A program made the position numbers and the translations under genes. The notes under the pieces were generated by a model, which saw nothing but the letters and a program-made list of their open reading frames with translations, had not been told where the DNA came from and did no database searches. This document shows, in pieces, positions 27,231 to 36,352 of a stretch of DNA of 64,000 nucleotides (position 1 is the first letter of the stretch; each line of letters opens with the position of its first letter). Origin of the DNA: Myxococcota bacterium (lineage in GTDB: Bacteria; Myxococcota_A; Polyangia; Palsa-1104; JAEUJZ01); assembly GCA_025057315.1 (NCBI GenBank), contig JANWXW010000039.1, positions 62,001 through 126,000 of the forward strand. Direction: 5' to 3'.

Positions 27231-28145
27231 TCACAGCCAGGCCAGCGGGCCTTCCCGCCGCAGCGGCGTGCTGCCGAGCGACTCCAGCAGATCGAACAGC
27301 TCCCCGGCCGTGGGCGACAGCCGTGCTGGTTGCTGGCCCAGGCCGGCCTCGATGGGGACCACGGCGACGCGACGCAGGCCCTCGGGGCCCAGCCACAGCC
27401 GCAGGAGCAGGGCCTCGCGCTCGTCCGTGCAGCCACAGACAAAGCGCAGGTTGCCCAGGCCCCAGGCAATGACCGCCGCGCCACGTCGCTCGACCGCTCC
27501 GAGGCTGTGGCTGCCGTGTGCCACGACGACGGTGGCGCCTGCCCGCAGGGCTTCCTCCACGGCCGCGCGCAGAACCGGCTGCGGCAGGTAGGAGGGCAGG
27601 CCGGTGGTGTGGAAGGTGGCGATGAGCAGGGGGGCCGCTTGCCGAGCCTGGCGGAGCGCATGGCCCAGATCGGGGGGCAGGCGGCCGGTCAGGTCGGTCA
27701 GGCCGGTTAGATCATGGGCTGTGATGGCCACGCGGAGCCCGCCCAGAGACAGCACCGCCGCACCGGCTGCTCCGCCGGCTGGACAGAGCCCATGGGCACG
27801 CAGGGCGGCCAGGGTGGCTGCCTCGCCGTGGGGGCCCGCATCCCAGGCGTGGTTGTTGGCCACGCCGACCACGCGGACGCCGGCGTCCCGGAGGGCCACG
27901 AGCGTGGAGGGACGGTTGTGCAGCCGGAGCCTGCCGTCTGCCGGGGGCGGTGGTCCCACAGGCCCCTCCAGGTTGATCACGCCCACCGCCCCCTGGAGCA
28001 GCTGGGGGGCCGGGGCAAACAACACCGCGGGCCCATCGCCCAGGTGGACATCGCCGCCGAGCCACAGGCCGGCTTCCGTGGCGGGCGCGGGCGAGGGGTG
28101 CAGGCAGGCAGACAGCAGAAGGAGGCCAAGGGCGGCTGGGCGCAT
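27231..28145 (-). CDS. CapA-family (PGA_cap) metallophosphatase-like lipoprotein
   Basis: A 304-residue protein with lipoprotein signal MRPAALGLLLLSAC (lipobox LSAC). The fold is recognisable from the metal-binding motifs GGDVHLGDG, GVINLEGPVG and VANNHAWDAG, then ATFHTTGLP and VAHGSHSLG. These are the motifs of the CapA/PGA_cap branch of calcineurin-like phosphoesterases, whose best-known members take part in poly-gamma-glutamate capsule synthesis. No other capsule gene is nearby, so the substrate here is open. The LPMO-like gene lies 17 bp upstream on the same strand. Confidence 0.8.
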   Translation of the reverse strand: MRPAALGLLLLSACLHPSPAPATEAGLWLGGDVHLGDGPAVLFAPAPQLLQGAVGVINLEGPVGPPPPADGRLRLHNRPSTLVALRDAGVRVVGVANNHAWDAGPHGEAATLAALRAHGLCPAGGAAGAAVLSLGGLRVAITAHDLTGLTDLTGRLPPDLGHALRQARQAAPLLIATFHTTGLPSYLPQPVLRAAVEEALRAGATVVVAHGSHSLGAVERRGAAVIAWGLGNLRFVCGCTDEREALLLRLWLGPEGLRRVAVVPIEAGLGQQPARLSPTAGELFDLLESLGSTPLRREGPLAWL

Positions 28146-28162
28146 CGCGCTCCCAGCTTAGC

Positions 28163-28891
28163 TTACCGTCGGCGTCGGCGTAGCAGGGTCGCGGCCAGCA
28201 GCAGCCCCATGGCCATGCCGGGGCCCGATGGGCCGGCGCTAGCTCCCACGCTGCAGGCGCACCCCTGTGGCATCATCGGGTTGGCAGAGGGGGGCTCGGG
28301 GGACAGGTCCACCGACGGGGCTGTCAGGTCCAGGGTGGTCATGTCCAGGGGCGGTGCCTGCAGGTCCTGGGGCGAGGACAGGTCCGCCGTGGCATCGGCC
28401 CGCAACACCAGGTCGGCACACTGGTAGTAGAACTCGTCGTTGCCCCAGCCGTTGCCCTGCTTGTCGGTCATCACCTGCACCAGGCGCAGCGCGCAGCGGT
28501 CGCACTCGACGTTGGGCAGCGTGACCTGCACCTCGTACATCTCCGTGCCTTCCTTGTCTGGGATGGGGTCCGTCAGCTCGTTGGGCCGCCGGGCGAGGTC
28601 ATTCGGGCCGGTCGGCAGGCTGGGCCAGGTCGTGCCATCCATCGAGAAGGCGATGCGGTAGTGGCCTGGATGGCCGATGTACTCGTGGAACCGGACGGGG
28701 ATGGTCTGCCCTGGGCGAAACGTCGTGATGCGCGTGCCGCGGACGTCGTTGGGGCCGCCCAGACCGCAGGGGGGGTTCTTGAGGATGTACTTGTCGGCAT
28801 GGCGGCGCAGCGGCGAGATGAGCTCCACGTGGGCGCCCGCTGGTGCGGCGGCAAGACACAGAAGCAACACGGTACAGGCCAGCTTCCTCAT
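28163..28891 (-). CDS. SCE4755-type polysaccharide-monooxygenase-like protein with MYXO-CTERM-like tail
   Basis: A 242-residue exported protein. The signal MRKLACTVLLLCLAAAPAGA would be cut to leave an N-terminal His (H21, HVELISP). An N-terminal His chelating copper is the hallmark of lytic polysaccharide monooxygenases, and this fits the SCE4755 LPMO-like group known from Sorangium. The beta-sandwich region includes GRHAD-like Arg/His, WPSLP and ALRLVQVM strands with paired Cys (VECDRCAL). A Thr/Asp/Pro-rich linker leads to a C-terminal CACS, hydrophobic stretch and RRRRR. That is the pattern of a MYXO-CTERM sorting tag, implying processing and surface display. Copper activity is inferred. 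Confidence 0.8.
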   Translation of the reverse strand: MRKLACTVLLLCLAAAPAGAHVELISPLRRHADKYILKNPPCGLGGPNDVRGTRITTFRPGQTIPVRFHEYIGHPGHYRIAFSMDGTTWPSLPTGPNDLARRPNELTDPIPDKEGTEMYEVQVTLPNVECDRCALRLVQVMTDKQGNGWGNDEFYYQCADLVLRADATADLSSPQDLQAPPLDMTTLDLTAPSVDLSPEPPSANPMMPQGCACSVGASAGPSGPGMAMGLLLAATLLRRRRR

Positions 28892-28922
28892 GGGGACCTC
28901 GAGGCTTCGGGTCGCAGCGTCA

Positions 28923-28948
28923 GTGCGGGTTCATGATACCACCCGCAC
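28923..28948. repeat. 8-bp inverted repeat, possible operator or terminator
   Basis: GTGCGGGT (28923-28930) and ACCCGCAC (28941-28948) are perfect inverted arms with a 10-bp spacer, inside which GGT-TCATGAT-ACC is also symmetric. It lies 32 bp upstream of the LPMO-like start and 46 bp past the SDR stop, so it could be an operator for one or a terminator for the other. There is no T-run. Confidence 0.4.
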
Positions 28949-28994
28949 AAGGACCGGAGCCTCGTCGTCGGCAAGATGCCGAAGTTTCACCAAG

Positions 28995-29825
28995 TTAGTG
29001 GCCGCTGATAAAGAAGTCCGGCAGCAGCTCCGCGCCAGGTTCCACGCTGTAGGGGGACAGGTCGGTGATGCCGACCGAGGCCAGGACCTCGTCGTCGATG
29101 AAGAAGTTGCCGGTGCACTCGCGGCTCGGGCGGCACAGGATCACATATGCGGCATCGGCCATGATCTCGGGCTTGCGGCATCGTCGCATCACCTCGGCGC
29201 CGCCCAGCAGGTTGTTGATCGCGGCGGTGGCGATGGCGGTGCGCGGCCACAAGCAGTTGAAGGCCACGCCCTGGCTGCGAAACTCCTCGGCCATGCCGAA
29301 GGCGCAGAAGCTCATGCCGTACTTGGCCAGGGTGTACGCGACGTGGGGGGCGAACCATTTGCGCTCGATGCTCAGGGGCGGCGCGATGTTGAGCACGTGC
29401 GGGTTGGCGGCGCGCAGCAGGTGGGGCAGGCACTTCTGCGTGCACAGGAATGTCCCCCGGGTGTTGATCTGGTGCATCAGGTCAAACCGCTTCATGGGGG
29501 TGTGCAGCGTGCCGGTGAGCGAGATGGCGCTGGCGTTGTTGACCAGGATGTCGATGCCGCCGAAGCGCTCCACCCCCTTGTTGACCGCCGCCTCCACCTG
29601 GTCCTCGAAGCGGATGTCCACGGCCACGGGCAGCGCCTGGCCGCCGGCCCGCTCGATCTCTGCTGCAGCGGTGAAGATGGTGCCGGGCAGCCGCGGATCG
29701 GGCTCGGTGGTCTTGGCCGCGATGATGATGTTGGCACCGTCGCGCGCGGCGCGCAGGGCGATGGCCAGCCCGATGCCGCGACTGGCGCCGGTGATAAACA
29801 GGGTCTTGTCCTTGAGGGTGCTCAT
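28995..29825 (-). CDS. SDR-family oxidoreductase, HSDL2-like
   Basis: Short-chain dehydrogenase of 276 residues with the Rossmann motif TGASRGIG near the start, NNASAISLTGTL and the catalytic Tyr/Lys in VAYTLAKYGMS. It resembles the hydroxysteroid-dehydrogenase-like 2 group in the extra segment KTTEPDPRLPGTI after strand 2 and in KCLPHLLRAANPHVLNI, but without the C-terminal SCP2 domain. The catalytic Ser position reads Pro/Leu (APPLSIE), which occurs in HSDL2 proteins too. The physiological substrate is unknown; a fatty-acid or acyl-CoA role is proposed for the family. recN lies 69 bp upstream on the same strand. Confidence 0.88.
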   Translation of the reverse strand: MSTLKDKTLFITGASRGIGLAIALRAARDGANIIIAAKTTEPDPRLPGTIFTAAAEIERAGGQALPVAVDIRFEDQVEAAVNKGVERFGGIDILVNNASAISLTGTLHTPMKRFDLMHQINTRGTFLCTQKCLPHLLRAANPHVLNIAPPLSIERKWFAPHVAYTLAKYGMSFCAFGMAEEFRSQGVAFNCLWPRTAIATAAINNLLGGAEVMRRCRKPEIMADAAYVILCRPSRECTGNFFIDDEVLASVGITDLSPYSVEPGAELLPDFFISGH

Positions 29826-29894
29826 GGCTGGGTCCTCCGTGGTAGGGGGGCAGGATAGCCCGGGTTGAGGGGAGCGGGTCTTGGGGCGCGGGGC

Positions 29895-31637
29895 CTACTT
29901 GGCCTCTCGCAACAGCTCGTCGGCGTGGGCTCGCGTGCGTGGGGTCACGCGGGCACCGCCGAGCATCCGCGCCAGCTCCTCGCGTCGCTCTGCCTGCTTG
30001 AGCCGGCGCAGCAGCGTGCGGGTACGCCCACCTTCGGCCACTTTCTCGACGAGCAGGTGCTCGTCGGCCAGGGCAGCAATTTGCGCCAGGTGGGTAATAC
30101 ACAGCACCTGCTTGCTCCGCGACAGCATGCGAATTTGGCGCCCGACGCGGTCTGCGGTTGTCCCGCCGATGCCAGCATCGATCTCGTCGAACACGTAGGT
30201 GGCCACGCCATCGCCAGCGCCCAGCACGCGCTTGAGCGCGAGCATGATGCGGGACAGCTCCCCTCCGGAGGCGATGCGCTGGAGGGGCCGGGCCTCCTCG
30301 CCCGGGTTGGCTGCCAGCAGCAGCTCACAGCGGTCCCAGCCCGCTGGCCCCAGCCGCCGGGGTGGCCCGCCTGCAGCTGGGGTGAACAACAAGTGTACCT
30401 CGTCCCCCTCGCGGGGTGGGCGCGGCTCCAGACGCGCCTCCAGGCGTGCGCCGGGCATGGCCAGGCCGCGCAGCACCTCGGTCACTTCCTCTTGCAGACG
30501 GCGGGCAACCTCCAGGCGTGCGCGAGAGAGCGCCTCGGCGGCCTGCTGGGCTTCCAGGCGTGCGCGCGCCACGGCGGCCTCAGCCTGAGCGCGCCGCTCC
30601 GCGTGGGCTCCAAGTGCCTCCAGCTCCTGTCGCATCACCGCCTGCTTGCGCAGCACAGCGTCCAGATCAGGCCCATGCTTGCGTAGCAGGCGCGACAGCA
30701 GGTGCAGCCGGTCCTCGACCTCCTGCAGACGGGCCGGGTCCGCGGTCATGGCGTCGGCATGCCGACGCAGGCGGTGAGCGGCGTCCTCCAGCTCTGCCTG
30801 GGCCTGGCAGACCTGCGCGGCCAGCTCGCCCAGCCGCGGGTCGAGTGCGCTCAGCTCGCCCAGCTCCCGCGCCACGGCCCCCAGCCGTTCGACCACTGCC
30901 CCCTCGGCGCTATAAATTGTCTCCTCTGCCCGTCGCGCTGCACGCTGCAGCCGCTCTGCGGCGCGCAGGCGCTCCCGCTCCTGCCGCAGCGCCACGTCCT
31001 CACCGGGGACCAGGGCAGCTGCCTCCAGCTCGTTCAGCTGAAAGCGCAAAAACTCCTCGCGCTCGGCCCGCTGCTGCTCGTCGAGGGAGACGGCGCGCAG
31101 GGCACCAATGGCCTGCTGCAGCTGGCCGAAGGACTGCTCCATGCGGGCCAGGTGCGCTGCGTCCACCCCGCAACAGTCCAGAATTTCCAAGTGGCGGGAG
31201 GCGTCCATCAGCGTCTGGTGCTCGTGCTGCCCGGCAATGTCGATGAGGTCGCCACACACTTCGGCCAGAGTCGACACCGTGCCCAGCTGTCCGCCGAGGT
31301 AGACGCGCCCCCGGCCCCCCCGGCCCACCACCCGCCGCACCAGCAGCCCTTCGTCGTCCCGCGGCGGATCGATGCCGACGCGCACCAGCCGTTCTCGCAG
31401 CCTGCGCTCGGCCAGGCTACCCGGCGCTGGTCGGAACAGGGCCTCGACGCGCGCCTCGTCCGCGCCGGTGCGGATGAGGTCCGCGCTGGCCCGTCCGCCG
31501 CGCAGCAGCGCCACGGCATCGACGATGAGGGATTTACCCGCGCCGGTCTCCCCGGTCAGCACCGTCATGCCGGGCGACAGGGCGATCTCGACATCATCGA
31601 GGATGGCGAAGTTCGTAATGCGCAGGTAGGTCAGCAT
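29895..31637 (-). CDS. recN: DNA repair protein RecN
   Basis: SMC-like ATPase for double-strand-break repair. About 580 residues. N-terminal MLTYLRITNFAILDDVEI and Walker A GETGAGKSLIVDAV. Then the conserved QHEHQTLMD, a long coiled-coil centre, and the C-terminal half with RIASGGELSRIMLALKRVL (ABC signature), TYVFDEIDAGIGG (Walker B) and VLCITHLAQIAALAD. The ATG at 31637 gives the family start; an upstream in-frame ATG at 31649 adds four residues. A Ser/Thr kinase gene precedes it on the same strand after 72 bp. Confidence 0.97.
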   Translation of the reverse strand: MLTYLRITNFAILDDVEIALSPGMTVLTGETGAGKSLIVDAVALLRGGRASADLIRTGADEARVEALFRPAPGSLAERRLRERLVRVGIDPPRDDEGLLVRRVVGRGGRGRVYLGGQLGTVSTLAEVCGDLIDIAGQHEHQTLMDASRHLEILDCCGVDAAHLARMEQSFGQLQQAIGALRAVSLDEQQRAEREEFLRFQLNELEAAALVPGEDVALRQERERLRAAERLQRAARRAEETIYSAEGAVVERLGAVARELGELSALDPRLGELAAQVCQAQAELEDAAHRLRRHADAMTADPARLQEVEDRLHLLSRLLRKHGPDLDAVLRKQAVMRQELEALGAHAERRAQAEAAVARARLEAQQAAEALSRARLEVARRLQEEVTEVLRGLAMPGARLEARLEPRPPREGDEVHLLFTPAAGGPPRRLGPAGWDRCELLLAANPGEEARPLQRIASGGELSRIMLALKRVLGAGDGVATYVFDEIDAGIGGTTADRVGRQIRMLSRSKQVLCITHLAQIAALADEHLLVEKVAEGGRTRTLLRRLKQAERREELARMLGGARVTPRTRAHADELLREAK

Positions 31638-31709
31638 CGGCCTGGACATGCTAGCATGGCCAGAGGCCGCGATCCCAAGTGGGCCGTGTCGCTGCGCCAG
31701 GTGGGCCGG

Positions 31710-33083
31710 CTAGTGGTTGCGGGCGCCGCGGTGGCGGGATGGGCCCGAGCGGACCTTGCCCCCGGCGGGCTTGTGGTGCTGCCCTGCAGCCAGGGGAGGA
31801 TGTGCCTTCCTTCTGCGCGCTGGACCTGAGGGCCGATGGATCCTGGTGGGCTCCTGCTGCTGTGGGTTGTGGGGGGCTGCCTCCACCGGTGCAGGCTCCG
31901 GCCCGACAGCCGAGGGCGGGGGTGCCGAAGGGAGAGGGCGAGGGTGGTCGGTGAGCGCTGGCGGTGGCTCCGGTGGGGTGGGACGTGACCCAAGGTACAC
32001 AAGGGCCCCGAGTGCCAACGCCAGCAACGCCCCGCTCGCTGCCACCATGCCGGAGCGGCGCCGCGCCCGCGGGGTCCCCAACGGCCCGGCGGCCGCAGCC
32101 AGCCCCCGACCAGGCACGGAGGCAAACGAGTCCGGGCGCGCGGCCACAGCCGGGATGCTGGGCAGCGGCAACAGGGCAGGATTCGAACTGAGCACACCGC
32201 GCGGACCCGACAGGTGCGGGTGGCCGGTGAGGGCGCGCACGAAGTCCGCCATCGATGGGTATCTCAGCTCTCTGTCCTTGCTCATGGCCCGCTCGATGGC
32301 AGCGCTGACATGACCAGGCACCGATGGCACCAGGGCTGCCAGCGGCGGTGGCTGGTGGTGGAGCACCTTGTCGATCACGGCCATCACCTCGTCGGCGTCG
32401 AAGGGCAGGCGGCCGGACAGGGCGCGGTAGAGCACCACCGCCAGCGAGAACTGGTCTGCTCGGCCATCGAGCTCGCCGGACCGGCCGCGTGCCACCTCGG
32501 GCGCCATGTAGTAGGGCGTGCCAGCGATGACGTGCTTCCAGGTCTGATGCTCGGCGGCGCGGCGGATTTTCGACAGGCCGAAGTCCAACACCTTCACCTC
32601 CTCGATGATGTCGCCGGCCACCAAGTGGCGGGCGAAAAAGATGTTCTGCGGCTTGACATCGCGGTGGACCACGCCGCTTTCGTGTGCGGCCTGCAGCGCG
32701 CTGCCCGCCTGGCGCGCCATCTCCAACGCCATCTCCAGCGGCAGGCTCCCCATCTGCTGCAGCCGCTGGAGCAGGTTCTCCCCCTCCAGCAGTTCCATCA
32801 CCAGAAACGGCGTCCCGTCCTCGTCCTGGTCGAAGTCGGTCACCCGGACGATGTTGGGGTGGCGCAGCGCCGAGGTAATGCGCGCCTCCTCCTGGAACCG
32901 CCGGAACACGTCGGGGTTGGCATAGGCCTCCCGGCGCAGCAACTTTATCGCCAGAGCCCCCCCGGTGCGCATGTGGCGCACGCGGTAGACGGCGCCCATG
33001 CCGCCCTCGCCCACCAGGCTCTCGACCAGGTACGTGCCACATAGGGTGCGGCCCACCAAGCTCCGCATCGGCTGCCGCGGCAT
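31710..33083 (-). CDS. Transmembrane Ser/Thr protein kinase
   Basis: A second receptor-type kinase, 457 residues. The kinase domain spans about 15-285: GEGGMGAVY loop, Lys 47 in ALAIKLL, HRDVKPQN (140-147), DFG (167-169), GTPYYMAPE. One membrane span lies at about 345-365, then a Pro-rich, basic extracytoplasmic tail that ends in RGARNH. Substrate unknown. The ATG at 33083 lacks a ribosome site at normal distance. An AGGAGG lies 22 bases upstream, five bases before an in-frame CTG (33101-33099), so translation may begin at CTG and add LSASPT. An AT-rich promoter-like island lies just upstream. Confidence 0.9.
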   Translation of the reverse strand: MPRQPMRSLVGRTLCGTYLVESLVGEGGMGAVYRVRHMRTGGALAIKLLRREAYANPDVFRRFQEEARITSALRHPNIVRVTDFDQDEDGTPFLVMELLEGENLLQRLQQMGSLPLEMALEMARQAGSALQAAHESGVVHRDVKPQNIFFARHLVAGDIIEEVKVLDFGLSKIRRAAEHQTWKHVIAGTPYYMAPEVARGRSGELDGRADQFSLAVVLYRALSGRLPFDADEVMAVIDKVLHHQPPPLAALVPSVPGHVSAAIERAMSKDRELRYPSMADFVRALTGHPHLSGPRGVLSSNPALLPLPSIPAVAARPDSFASVPGRGLAAAAGPLGTPRARRRSGMVAASGALLALALGALVYLGSRPTPPEPPPALTDHPRPLPSAPPPSAVGPEPAPVEAAPHNPQQQEPTRIHRPSGPARRRKAHPPLAAGQHHKPAGGKVRSGPSRHRGARNH

Positions 33084-33122
33084 GGTTGGGCTCGCTGACA
33101 GGCGTACCTCCTGGCCTACAGT

Positions 33123-33166
33123 CTAAATTATTTTGTATTTTATAGAACTATTAAAACCTCTATTGT
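33123..33166 (-). promoter_or_regulatory. AT-rich island upstream of kinase gene
   Basis: About 44 bp of mostly A/T in a roughly 70 % GC genome, 40 bp upstream of the kinase start. It holds several -10-like boxes on the minus strand (TATAAAAT). It is probably the kinase promoter or a binding site for an AT-preferring nucleoid protein. No single -35/-10 pair is convincing. Confidence 0.45.
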
Positions 33167-33230
33167 TGCCGGGCCTTTCCTGGCCTCCGCGTTCGCGCGG
33201 GCGGTGCGAGCTGGGGCCACCAGGGGGTGC

Positions 33231-33743
33231 CTAGGGGAAGTGCACCAGCCACCACACCGCGGCGTCCTCGCAGGGCAGTCTTAGGCTGCAGCGGCCCTCG
33301 GCCAGGGCGTAGCGCGTCCGCACATGGAGGCTCCCCTGCTCGGCCCCAACAGGAAAGTATTGCGCCTGCACGCTGGCCTGGAGCGCACACCCCCAGCGCT
33401 CGGCCCGCGCCCGTGCCGAGCCGACCCAGGACGGCCCCGCCACCGGGTCAGCCGAGTCGCCGGGTCGGAGCACCACCTCGCCAAACGGCCAGATCTGCCC
33501 CCCAGACAGGCTCACCTCCCCCTGCAGCAGAAAGCCCATCTGCGCCGCGGCCTCCAGGGTCCCCACCGGCGGGGAGAGCGGCTCGTCGCAGCTCCGGCTC
33601 CGGTATCCCACCAGCGTGGCCTGGTATCGGCCCGCAGCCGGTACCACCAGGCTCCGCGGCTCCACCACCCCGGGGCCTGTCGGCTCACACCCGAGGGGCC
33701 CGGCCACCCCCGCGATGGCAAACAAGACACGCCACAGCCGCAT
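33231..33743 (-). CDS. Small lipoprotein of unknown function
   Basis: A 170-residue protein with a lipoprotein signal (MRLWRVLFAIAGVAGPLGC, Cys 19). The mature part is rich in Gly, Val and Arg and looks all-beta (RYQATLVGYRSRSCDE, GEVSLSGGQIWPFGEVVL). Three further Cys (RSCDE, WGCAL, GRCSLRLPCED) may form disulfides. I recognise no family. It stands alone between the kinase upstream promoter and the two-component genes. Confidence 0.7.
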   Translation of the reverse strand: MRLWRVLFAIAGVAGPLGCEPTGPGVVEPRSLVVPAAGRYQATLVGYRSRSCDEPLSPPVGTLEAAAQMGFLLQGEVSLSGGQIWPFGEVVLRPGDSADPVAGPSWVGSARARAERWGCALQASVQAQYFPVGAEQGSLHVRTRYALAEGRCSLRLPCEDAAVWWLVHFP

Positions 33744-33819
33744 GGGCCTTCATCTTATCATGAGATCCAGCACCTGAGGCCCACCCTGGCGCCGTTTGTG
33801 TCCCCCTGGGTTGTGCCGT

Positions 33820-34563
33820 TTAGGGGACCAGCTTGTACCCGTAGCCATACACGGTAAGGATGTGCTTTGGATGGTGCTGGTTCTCCTCTAGCTTCTTGCG
33901 CAGCTTGACCACGAAGTTGTCCACCGTGCGGTTGGAGGGGTGGGCCTGGATGCCCCAGATCTTGTCGAGGATCTCATCGCGCGAAACCGGCTGCTCGGCC
34001 CGCTCGTGGAGCAGCTTGAGCAGTTCCACCTCATAGAACGTGAGCGGGATGGTCTTGCGCGCGCGGCTGAGCGTGTGCTTCTTGAGGTTGACCTCACAGT
34101 TGCCGATGCGAATGACCTCGGTGTGCGAGGCGGCAGACCGCCCCAAGCGGCGCAGGATGGCCTGGATGCGCGCCAGCAGCTCGCCGATGGAAAAAGGCTT
34201 GGTCACGTAGTCGTCGGCCCCGGCGCTCAGGCCCCGGATCTTGTCCAATTCCTGCCCGCGCGCCGACAGGATGATGATCGGCACCAGCTGGTTGAACGCG
34301 CGGATCTCCTCGCACACCTGATAGCCGTTGATGTCCGGGAGCATGAGATCCAGGATGACGACGTCGGCGCCGCGCTCCTTCATCTCGCGCACCGCCTTGT
34401 GTCCCTCGGCGTGATCCACCACCTCGTAGCCCTCGAACTCCAGCGCATCGCGCAGGCCGCGGACGATGTCCGGCTCGTCCTCCACCACCAGGATGCGCTG
34501 CCGCCGCACCGGGGTCTCCGCTGCCTCTGAGAGGCTGCTTCGCGTCCGCTCACGCTCAGACAT
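33820..34563 (-). CDS. OmpR/PhoB-family response regulator
   Basis: A 247-residue DNA-binding response regulator. The receiver domain has the acidic pair EDE, the phospho-acceptor Asp 72 in [12 protein letters not shown] and conserved Lys 122 (YVTKPFS). The C-terminal winged helix has [12 protein letters not shown], the recognition region [16 protein letters not shown] and the YGYGYKL end. The ATG at 34563 (MSERERT) has GGAGG five bases upstream and overlaps the kinase stop by eight bases, so the pair is translationally coupled. The stimulus and targets are unknown; the layout is PhoB/PhoR-like but no phosphate genes are near. Confidence 0.95.
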   Translation of the reverse strand: MSERERTRSSLSEAAETPVRRQRILVVEDEPDIVRGLRDALEFEGYEVVDHAEGHKAVREMKERGADVVILDLMLPDINGYQVCEEIRAFNQLVPIIILSARGQELDKIRGLSAGADDYVTKPFSIGELLARIQAILRRLGRSAASHTEVIRIGNCEVNLKKHTLSRARKTIPLTFYEVELLKLLHERAEQPVSRDEILDKIWGIQAHPSNRTVDNFVVKLRKKLEENQHHPKHILTVYGYGYKLVP

Positions 34564-36178
34564 GGCCGCCTCCGGCGGCTGGCACAAGAGCCTCTTCCAT
34601 CTCCCCTGGCATCTCTCCTGGCGGCACCGGCCGGACCGGAAGGGCCACCGTGAAGGTCGCTCCGCGGCCCGGCTCGCTCTCGACCGAGACGCTGCCCCCG
34701 TGGGCGACCGCAATGTGCTGCACCAGCGCCAGCCCGATGCCCGAGCCCCGCACGTTCTTTTTCCGCACCGCCCGGGCCCGATAGAAGCGCTCGAAGATCT
34801 TGCGCTGCTCATCCCGGGGAATGCCCGGGCCCCGGTCCGCTACCGACAGGAGCAGCTCGCGGCCGTCCGGCGATCGGCGCAGCCGCACGGTAATCGGACC
34901 ATCGCCACCGTATTTGAGGGCGTTGTCCACCAGGTTTAGCAGCAGCAGCGTCATGGCGTTGTCGTCGAGGAGCACGGCCGGCAAGTCGGATGCCACATCC
35001 ACTTCCAACAGGCGCCCTTCCCGCTCCAGCCGGTAGCGATAGAAGTCCAGGGCCCGCTCCACCACCTCGCCCAGGTCGCCTGGCTTCATATCATAGGCTG
35101 CTTTGCCGCGCTCGATGCGCGAGAAGTCGAGCACGTTGTCGATCAGACGCGACAGCCGTTCCGACTCACGGGTGATGATCTCAGCATACTCGCGCCCTTT
35201 TTCGGCAGACTTGACCTTGCCCAGCATGAGCAGCTCACCAAACATCCGGATGATCGACAGCGGTGTCTTGAGCTCATGGCTCACGTTGCTGATAAATTCG
35301 CTCTTGAGCTGGTTGGCGCGGTACTCGGTGGAGATGCCATAGAGCAGAAACGCGCTGCCGATGATGATCACGCCCAGCATCATGCCGATGAGAATCGTGT
35401 CGGACACCTCGCGGCTGCGGGCGCTGGCGCGCAGGCGCGAGGACTCCAGCGGGGCCACCTGCAGCCGCCACAGGTACACCGTGGTGGGGAAGCTGTTTTC
35501 ATAGAGGAACTTGCCGGCGCCGTAGATGCGCGTGCCGTAGAGCATCTCGCCGGTGCTGCCGATGACTCCCAACTGCACCCGCCCGGCAATTGGGCTGAGC
35601 AGCTCGGGCAGAAATGTCTGTTTCAGGTATTCTAGATTGATCTTAAGGATGATGTAGTAGGTCCGGTCCCGCTCAGCATCGAACCGCTTGATGTAGCTGA
35701 GCAGGTAGTCCACCCCATCGATGTGGGTGTGGAGGTGCCGGTGGAAGTCGGGGCGCAGCTCGCTCAGCGGCAGCATGGGCAGGATGCGCTGCTGAAACAG
35801 CCGCTGGAAGGCCTCGGCCTCCGGCTTCTGGCTCTTGCTGACGTAGCCACCGCGCACAATCTGTAGCTTTTCGTCCAGGACAATGGCGGCCTCGACGGCG
35901 CGGGACAGCCGGACGATCTCCATCCACCGGCGCCCAAAGTCCTGCAGGTGCTCGATGTCCACCAGATTGAACAGCTCGCGGTCTGTGTCGATGATGAAGT
36001 TGTCGACGCGGGAGCGGGTCTGGTCTCCCAGCGCCCTGACCGACTCGATGAGCGACTCCTCCCCGCGCATCGACAGCAGCTGCGAGGTCCGGTAGGAGTA
36101 GCGCGCCAGCGCCAGCGCCGCCACCAGGACCAGGGGGAAGCTCAGATAGAGGGGAGAGAGGGCACGAAAGGGCCGCAT
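34556..36178 (-). CDS. Membrane sensor histidine kinase
   Basis: A 540-residue kinase paired with the response regulator that follows. Membrane spans lie at about 9-28 and 260-282. They flank a roughly 230-residue extracytoplasmic sensor with Cache-like features ([20 protein letters not shown] near the start, [16 protein letters not shown] toward the end). The HisKA domain has [15 protein letters not shown] (His 301). The ATPase domain has [13 protein letters not shown] (N box), [20 protein letters not shown] (G1/F) and [18 protein letters not shown] (G2). The ligand is not known. Confidence 0.95.
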   Translation of the reverse strand: MRPFRALSPLYLSFPLVLVAALALARYSYRTSQLLSMRGEESLIESVRALGDQTRSRVDNFIIDTDRELFNLVDIEHLQDFGRRWMEIVRLSRAVEAAIVLDEKLQIVRGGYVSKSQKPEAEAFQRLFQQRILPMLPLSELRPDFHRHLHTHIDGVDYLLSYIKRFDAERDRTYYIILKINLEYLKQTFLPELLSPIAGRVQLGVIGSTGEMLYGTRIYGAGKFLYENSFPTTVYLWRLQVAPLESSRLRASARSREVSDTILIGMMLGVIIIGSAFLLYGISTEYRANQLKSEFISNVSHELKTPLSIIRMFGELLMLGKVKSAEKGREYAEIITRESERLSRLIDNVLDFSRIERGKAAYDMKPGDLGEVVERALDFYRYRLEREGRLLEVDVASDLPAVLLDDNAMTLLLLNLVDNALKYGGDGPITVRLRRSPDGRELLLSVADRGPGIPRDEQRKIFERFYRARAVRKKNVRGSGIGLALVQHIAVAHGGSVSVESEPGRGATFTVALPVRPVPPGEMPGEMEEALVPAAGGGHV

Positions 36179-36287
36179 GCTGCTGCCGCGCCCAAGGGGG
36201 TGGGCTCTGCCGCTATGCTACCACGCCCCCAGTGCCCCGTCACGGGCCGCCACAGCGGCTTGTTTGGCAGCAAAATTGCGCATCTAC

Positions 36288-36317
36288 TTGACATCAATCG
36301 CCCCTTCTGAGTGAAAT
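36288..36317 (+). promoter_or_regulatory. Sigma-70-like promoter
   Basis: A perfect TTGACA (36288-36293), 18 bp, TGAAAT (36312-36317), 35 bp before the GTG start at 36353. It lies in an AT-richer patch between the divergent kinase gene and the unknown gene. Confidence 0.5.
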
Positions 36318-36352
36318 ACGGAGCAATTTAATTTGGAAATCAGGAGGTCTAC

